Assembly (NCBI GenBank): GCA_024230295.1
Contig: JAAERN010000123.1
Location: forward strand, 1-57,340
DNA: 57,340 bases
Direction of reading: 5' to 3'
Source: Planctomycetota bacterium
GTDB taxonomy: Bacteria > Planctomycetota > Phycisphaerae > Phycisphaerales > SM1A02
Part shown: positions 54,219 through 57,340 of the stretch, piece after piece
How the letters are laid out: the number at the start of each line of letters is the position of its first letter
How positions within the stretch are numbered: the stretch's first letter is position 1
Made by a program: the position numbers and the translations under genes
The notes under the pieces: generated by a model
The model's input: only the letters and a program-made list of their open reading frames with translations
Database searches by the model: none
What the model was told of the DNA's origin: nothing

Positions 54219-55376
54219 ATGGCACGAATGAAACGAATGGTTGGTGTGCTGGCAGTTGCAGTGACGGGATCGAGCCTCTTGGCGATGGCCGAGACTGGCG
54301 AGCCGACCGCCGCTGCGAGTCCGCCGTCTGAGATGCAGTACATCCGAATGAACACCAACAAGGGTGACATGGTCATCATGTTGGATCCCGTCGCTGCGCC
54401 GCTGACGGTGGAGAATTTTACGAGCTACGCGAAGAAGGGTGCCTATGACGGCACGATCTTCCATCGTGTGATTCCAAACTTTATGGTGCAGGGCGGCGGC
54501 TTCGCGCCGGGGCTGAAAAAACAGCCTACCGATGCACCCGTCAAGAATGAGTGGAAGAATGGCCTCAAGAATGAGCGTGGCACGATTGCCATGGCTCGTC
54601 TTGGAAGGCAGCCCGACTCGGCGACGAGTCAGTTCTTCATCAATGTGGAAGACAACAAGGCACTCGATCTTCCACGCGATGGAGCCGCGTACGCGGTGTT
54701 TGGAAAGGTCGTGGCCGGAGATGGTGTTCTCGATGCGATCAAGGCGGTCAAGACGGGCCATGCCCATGGCCCTGGCGGCGGTGAGTTCGATGACGTTCCG
54801 GTCGAGGATGTCGTGATTGAACAGGTCACGATGCTCACTCCGGCAGAAGCAGAGGCGATTTCAACTGGCTGCACGAGTGGCACGGATCAGTGGCGGACCA
54901 CGCAACTGGCCGCAGCAGATGAAATGAAGAAACAAGCCGAGCAGCAGTCTGCCCGGCAGGAGAAACTGACGATGAGCGTGGACAACGTATTGGCAAACCC
55001 GACCGAACTTCCCGGCGAGGCTGTTGGCGACAAGGCAAGCAGCAGCAGCGACACCGGTTTGGCATGGTTTGATTTGGAAGAGGGCTCCGGTGCCGCGCCA
55101 GCTTCACCGCAGACAACCGTTCGTGTGCACTACACGGGCTATCTGATCGACGGCACCAAATTCGATAGCAGTGTCGACCGCGGCCAGCCAATCGACTTCC
55201 CACTCAATCGGGTCATCCCCGGCTGGACCGAAGGCGTCGGCTCGATGAAGGTCGGCGGCAAGCGGAAGCTCGTGATCCCGTCGGCCCTTGGGTACGGCTC
55301 AAAAGGAACACCAGGTGGCCCAATTCCGCCAAACGCGACGCTGGTCTTTGACGTGGAGTTGCTCGAACTTCCCTGA
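54219..55376 (+). CDS. Exported cyclophilin-FKBP fusion peptidyl-prolyl isomerase
   Basis: A 385-residue protein with a signal peptide (residues 1-25). The first domain (about 40-205) is a cyclophilin: [13 protein letters not shown] with catalytic Arg83 and the SQFFIN segment. A linker follows, then a FKBP domain (about 285-385) with [18 protein letters not shown], the VIPGWTEGV segment and [13 protein letters not shown]. Both isomerase classes in one chain is uncommon. It probably aids folding in the periplasm. A strong terminator follows. Confidence 0.88.
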   Translation: MARMKRMVGVLAVAVTGSSLLAMAETGEPTAAASPPSEMQYIRMNTNKGDMVIMLDPVAAPLTVENFTSYAKKGAYDGTIFHRVIPNFMVQGGGFAPGLKKQPTDAPVKNEWKNGLKNERGTIAMARLGRQPDSATSQFFINVEDNKALDLPRDGAAYAVFGKVVAGDGVLDAIKAVKTGHAHGPGGGEFDDVPVEDVVIEQVTMLTPAEAEAISTGCTSGTDQWRTTQLAAADEMKKQAEQQSARQEKLTMSVDNVLANPTELPGEAVGDKASSSSDTGLAWFDLEEGSGAAPASPQTTVRVHYTGYLIDGTKFDSSVDRGQPIDFPLNRVIPGWTEGVGSMKVGGKRKLVIPSALGYGSKGTPGGPIPPNATLVFDVELLELP

Positions 55377-55415
55377 CCGGACAGGCCCCTTCAGAGGTCT
55401 AAAAAGAGTGATTTC

Positions 55416-55456
55416 CCGGCGGCCAGCCACGAAAGTGGTTGGCCGCTGGCGTTTTT
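55416..55456 (+). terminator. Intrinsic terminator after the PPIase gene
   Basis: A stem of about 15 bp (CCGGCGGCCAGCCAC at 55416-55430 with GTGGTTGGCCGCTGG at 55435-55449, two G-T wobbles), GAAA tetraloop, then C-G and five T (55452-55456). Confidence 0.88.
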
Positions 55457-55497
55457 CATGGCATGGTTAGGTAACTCCGCACCTGAGAGGCGTATAT

Positions 55498-56241
55498 GTG
55501 GAGAACCAGCCGAATCATCGGTTGATCGGATGTTGTCCGTCCGATATACCTGATGACACAGGAGGATCACGTCGGCCGCTGTTCTCGTCAGAGAGGCCCC
55601 GACCCGGCATGACGGTATTGACTGGCTTTCTCGATGACCCGGTGCTCGTACTCAACCGCGGATACGCGGCGACCCGTGTCGTACCTGTTCGTCAAGCCTT
55701 CGTCCTCCTCTTCCGACGCGTCGCAGAAGTTATTTCGATCGTCAACGGGCGGTGGGAACAGTTTGATCTGTCCTCGTGGTTGGAGATTGCTGAACTGCAG
55801 CGGATGTACGAGCAGGGTGAATATGAGTGGGTTCGTACGGCATCGAAATACGTGGCCGTGCCGCGCATCATTCGTGTGCATTGCTGCAATCGGAGCCCCG
55901 ACCATCACGTGCCGTTGAATCGACGGAATCTCTATGCGCGGGACGGCAACAAATGCCAGTACTGCGGCACTCGATTCCCGACAGCCGAACTCTCCATTGA
56001 TCACGTATTGCCTCAGTCTCGAGGTGGTGAAAACAGTTGGCGTAACCTTGTGTGCGCCTGCGTTCGATGCAATGCCCGCAAGGGAAACCGCACGCCACGG
56101 GAGGCGGGGATGGATTTGATTCGAGAACCACACAGGCCGAAGACGAGCCCCGACCGATCGGTTCGGTTGCGTCGTCGGCATTACGAAGCATGGAAGGTCT
56201 TCCTGAATGAAGCGTATTGGACCGTCGAACTGCGCGATTGA
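55498..56241 (+). CDS. HNH endonuclease-domain protein
   Basis: A 247-residue protein. Zinc-finger HNH: CQYCGTRF, then the catalytic LSIDHVLPQSRGG, then NLVCACVRCNARKG. The N-terminal DPVLVLNRGYAATRVVPV is typical of a small HNH family common in planctomycetes; the exact role is unknown. GTG 55498 has an AGAGG ribosome-binding site at 7 nt spacing; ATG 55609 is the alternative and lies right before the family N-terminus. Confidence 0.85.
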   Translation: MENQPNHRLIGCCPSDIPDDTGGSRRPLFSSERPRPGMTVLTGFLDDPVLVLNRGYAATRVVPVRQAFVLLFRRVAEVISIVNGRWEQFDLSSWLEIAELQRMYEQGEYEWVRTASKYVAVPRIIRVHCCNRSPDHHVPLNRRNLYARDGNKCQYCGTRFPTAELSIDHVLPQSRGGENSWRNLVCACVRCNARKGNRTPREAGMDLIREPHRPKTSPDRSVRLRRRHYEAWKVFLNEAYWTVELRD

Positions 56242-56409
56242 AATCATCTATTGGTTGATGATGACCGGCTTGTATGTGCCGGAACCCGTCCCGGTCAGTT
56301 GGGGGCACTCGCCTCGCGATGTGTATCGATGTTCGGAAAATACAGCGCCTCTGTCGAGGCGAGCGAGGCAGCAGGGCCGCTCTAAGCGTTGAGTCAGTAA
56401 TCAGGGGAT
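56242..56409. other. Intergenic gap between convergent HNH and truB genes
   Basis: No gene is supported. Several GC inverted repeats occur (for example CGCCTC / GAGGCG at 56346-56361 and TGACCGG / CCGGTCA further left) but none is followed by a T-tract in either direction, so terminator calls are not made. Confidence 0.5.
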
Positions 56410-57147
56410 CTACGGGCAGGGGGGCGTGATCCGGGCAAGCGCATCGTCGATCGAAATGAGGTCGGCCTGAGTGAGGGGATCCGGGACGTCATCGAGCGTG
56501 ATGGCTTCATCGAGCGTGAATGGCCCTACGGCGGTGCGGGTGATGCGTCGGCAGCAACCGCCGGTCCCGAGCCGCGTGCCGAGATCACGGGCGAGTGAGC
56601 GGACATAGAACCCTTTGGCGCATTTGATCTCAACCGTGGCGATGGGCCATGTGTATGCGATGAGCCGGATGTGATCGACTCGAACCGGACGGGGGGGTAA
56701 TTCGACGGGCTGATCTTTTCTCGCAAGCGCGTAGGCACGCCGACCACCGATCTTGACCGCGCTGAACGCCGGGGGCTGTTGCAGGAACTCGCCGCTGAAT
56801 GTACTGAGTGCCGCCTCGACGGCAGCGTGATCAGGAGGCGTGTCGACCCTGATCGTGCAGGCATCGCCTTCCAGATCATCAGTTCGCGTTGTGATGGAGA
56901 GGTCGATCTCAGTTTCATAGGCCTTGTCGGTGGCGACGACCTGCTCAAGGAGTTTGGTGGCACGCCCCAGGCCGAGAACGAGGACACCGGTGGCGAGCGG
57001 ATCAAGCGTCCCGCCGTGCCCTGTTTTGGTGCGTCCTGCTCGCCGGCGGACCACCGACACGGCGCTCATCGAGGATGGCCCCGCGGGCTTGTCCAGAACG
57101 AGAAATCCGGTGGGCTTGGGTATGGTGGAATCGGATCCGCTGCTCAT
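56410..57147 (-). CDS. truB: tRNA pseudouridine(55) synthase
   Basis: A 245-residue enzyme that makes the universal pseudouridine at position 55 of tRNA T loops. Catalytic motif HGGTLDPLATGVL (Asp) is at about residues 44-56, with the LQQPPAFSAVKIGGRRAY and FYVRSLARDLG segments. The C-terminal PUA domain of E. coli TruB is absent, so this is the short form. tRNA-Ser is divergent from it. Confidence 0.93.
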   Translation of the reverse strand: MSSGSDSTIPKPTGFLVLDKPAGPSSMSAVSVVRRRAGRTKTGHGGTLDPLATGVLVLGLGRATKLLEQVVATDKAYETEIDLSITTRTDDLEGDACTIRVDTPPDHAAVEAALSTFSGEFLQQPPAFSAVKIGGRRAYALARKDQPVELPPRPVRVDHIRLIAYTWPIATVEIKCAKGFYVRSLARDLGTRLGTGGCCRRITRTAVGPFTLDEAITLDDVPDPLTQADLISIDDALARITPPCP

Positions 57148-57188
57148 ACTCCGGAGGGTATCGGCGAGCGAGAGAAGGGAAGTGGTGG

Positions 57189-57218
57189 TTGTCGTGAAGG
57201 GGCCCGTCCCCGTACAAT
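57189..57218 (+). promoter_or_regulatory. Candidate promoter of tRNA-Ser
   Basis: TTGTCG at 57189-57194 and TACAAT at 57213-57218 with an 18-bp spacer, 12 bp before the tRNA. The -35 matches four of six and the -10 five of six positions. Confidence 0.5.
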
Positions 57219-57230
57219 CCCGGACCCTCT

Positions 57231-57318
57231 GGGCAGGTGACCGAGCGGCTGAAGGTGCAGCACTGGAAATGCTGTGTACGATTTTTTCGTACCGTGGGTT
57301 CGAATCCCACCCTGTCCG
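57231..57318 (+). tRNA. tRNA-Ser (anticodon GGA)
   Basis: An 88-nt cloverleaf with a long variable arm. Acceptor GGGCAGG (57231-57237) pairs with CCTGTCC (57311-57317, one G-T), discriminator G at 57318. Anticodon stem CAGCA/TGCTG with loop CTGGAAA and anticodon GGA (57265-57267). T arm is GTGGG-TTCGAAT-CCCAC. CCA not encoded. Confidence 0.95.
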
Positions 57319-57340
57319 TTGCGGCCCGCGTCAGCGGCCC

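Noticed and set aside
1-57340. CRISPR array, prophage, transposon or integron
   Set aside because: No repeat-spacer arrays, transposase, integrase or terminal repeats were seen.

Overview
The window looks like chromosomal DNA from a GC-rich, Gram-negative, LPS-bearing bacterium, most likely a planctomycete of the Phycisphaerae type. This rests on lpxB, a gmhA-like gene and a PagL-like lipid A deacylase (outer membrane), dapF (diaminopimelate), a planctomycete-style dockerin remnant, many lipoproteins and uncharacterised membrane proteins, and frequent GTG/TTG starts with ATGA/GTGA gene overlaps. The lineage is inferred from gene content, not from a phylogenetic marker. No prophage, insertion sequence or CRISPR array was seen. 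Two tRNAs are present: Glu(TTC) and Ser(GGA).

Layout: 1-3731, four coupled genes for an uncharacterised membrane complex. 3803-10556, a fatty-acid synthesis cluster behind a near-consensus promoter: rpmF-plsX-fabH-(dockerin relic)-fabD-lipoprotein-fabG-acpP-fabF. 10647-12043 (minus), a PagL-like deacylase and a nucleosidase-like protein. 12086-16381, tRNA-Glu, a small membrane protein, aroB, a ParA ATPase fused to a CBM48-like domain, and a protein resembling a P-loop-less MinD/ParA half. 16431-19283, a DUF2752 protein, two lipoproteins and a glycosyltransferase-like protein. 19272-20976 (minus), an amidohydrolase and a flavin-reductase-like protein. 21200-22867, an orphan mraZ with operator-like repeats, a stretch of GGA-loop hairpins ending in a strong terminator, then csrA and a NifU-domain protein on the other strand.

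23007-31366 (plus) carries a lipoprotein with a JAMM-like tail, dapF, a C45-type acyltransferase/peptidase, a class III transaminase, astA, astD and tilS. These supply parts of lysine/cell-wall synthesis and arginine succinyltransferase catabolism. 31327-41207 (minus) is a tightly packed eight-gene run: cysteine desulfurase-like, gmhA-like, MauE-thioredoxin fusion, M20 peptidase, a large membrane protein, an ABC ATPase, NAD kinase and serS. 41348-48265 holds a secreted unknown, trxB, a dicarboxylate symporter, aspS and lpxB. 48282-52620 (minus) holds a PD-(D/E)XK-like protein and two sodium symporters (AGCS and NSS), each with an extra segment of about 140 residues. The end carries an unknown protein, a YkgJ-type cysteine-cluster protein, a cyclophilin-FKBP fusion, an HNH protein, truB and tRNA-Ser.

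The most novel signal is at 21800-22128. A row of hairpins displays GGA in the loops (mostly ANGGA) and ends in a 12-bp terminator stem plus eight T, next to csrA. This is the architecture of a CsrB/RsmZ-type CsrA-sequestering RNA. The ParA-CBM48 fusion with its P-loop-less partner is the second.
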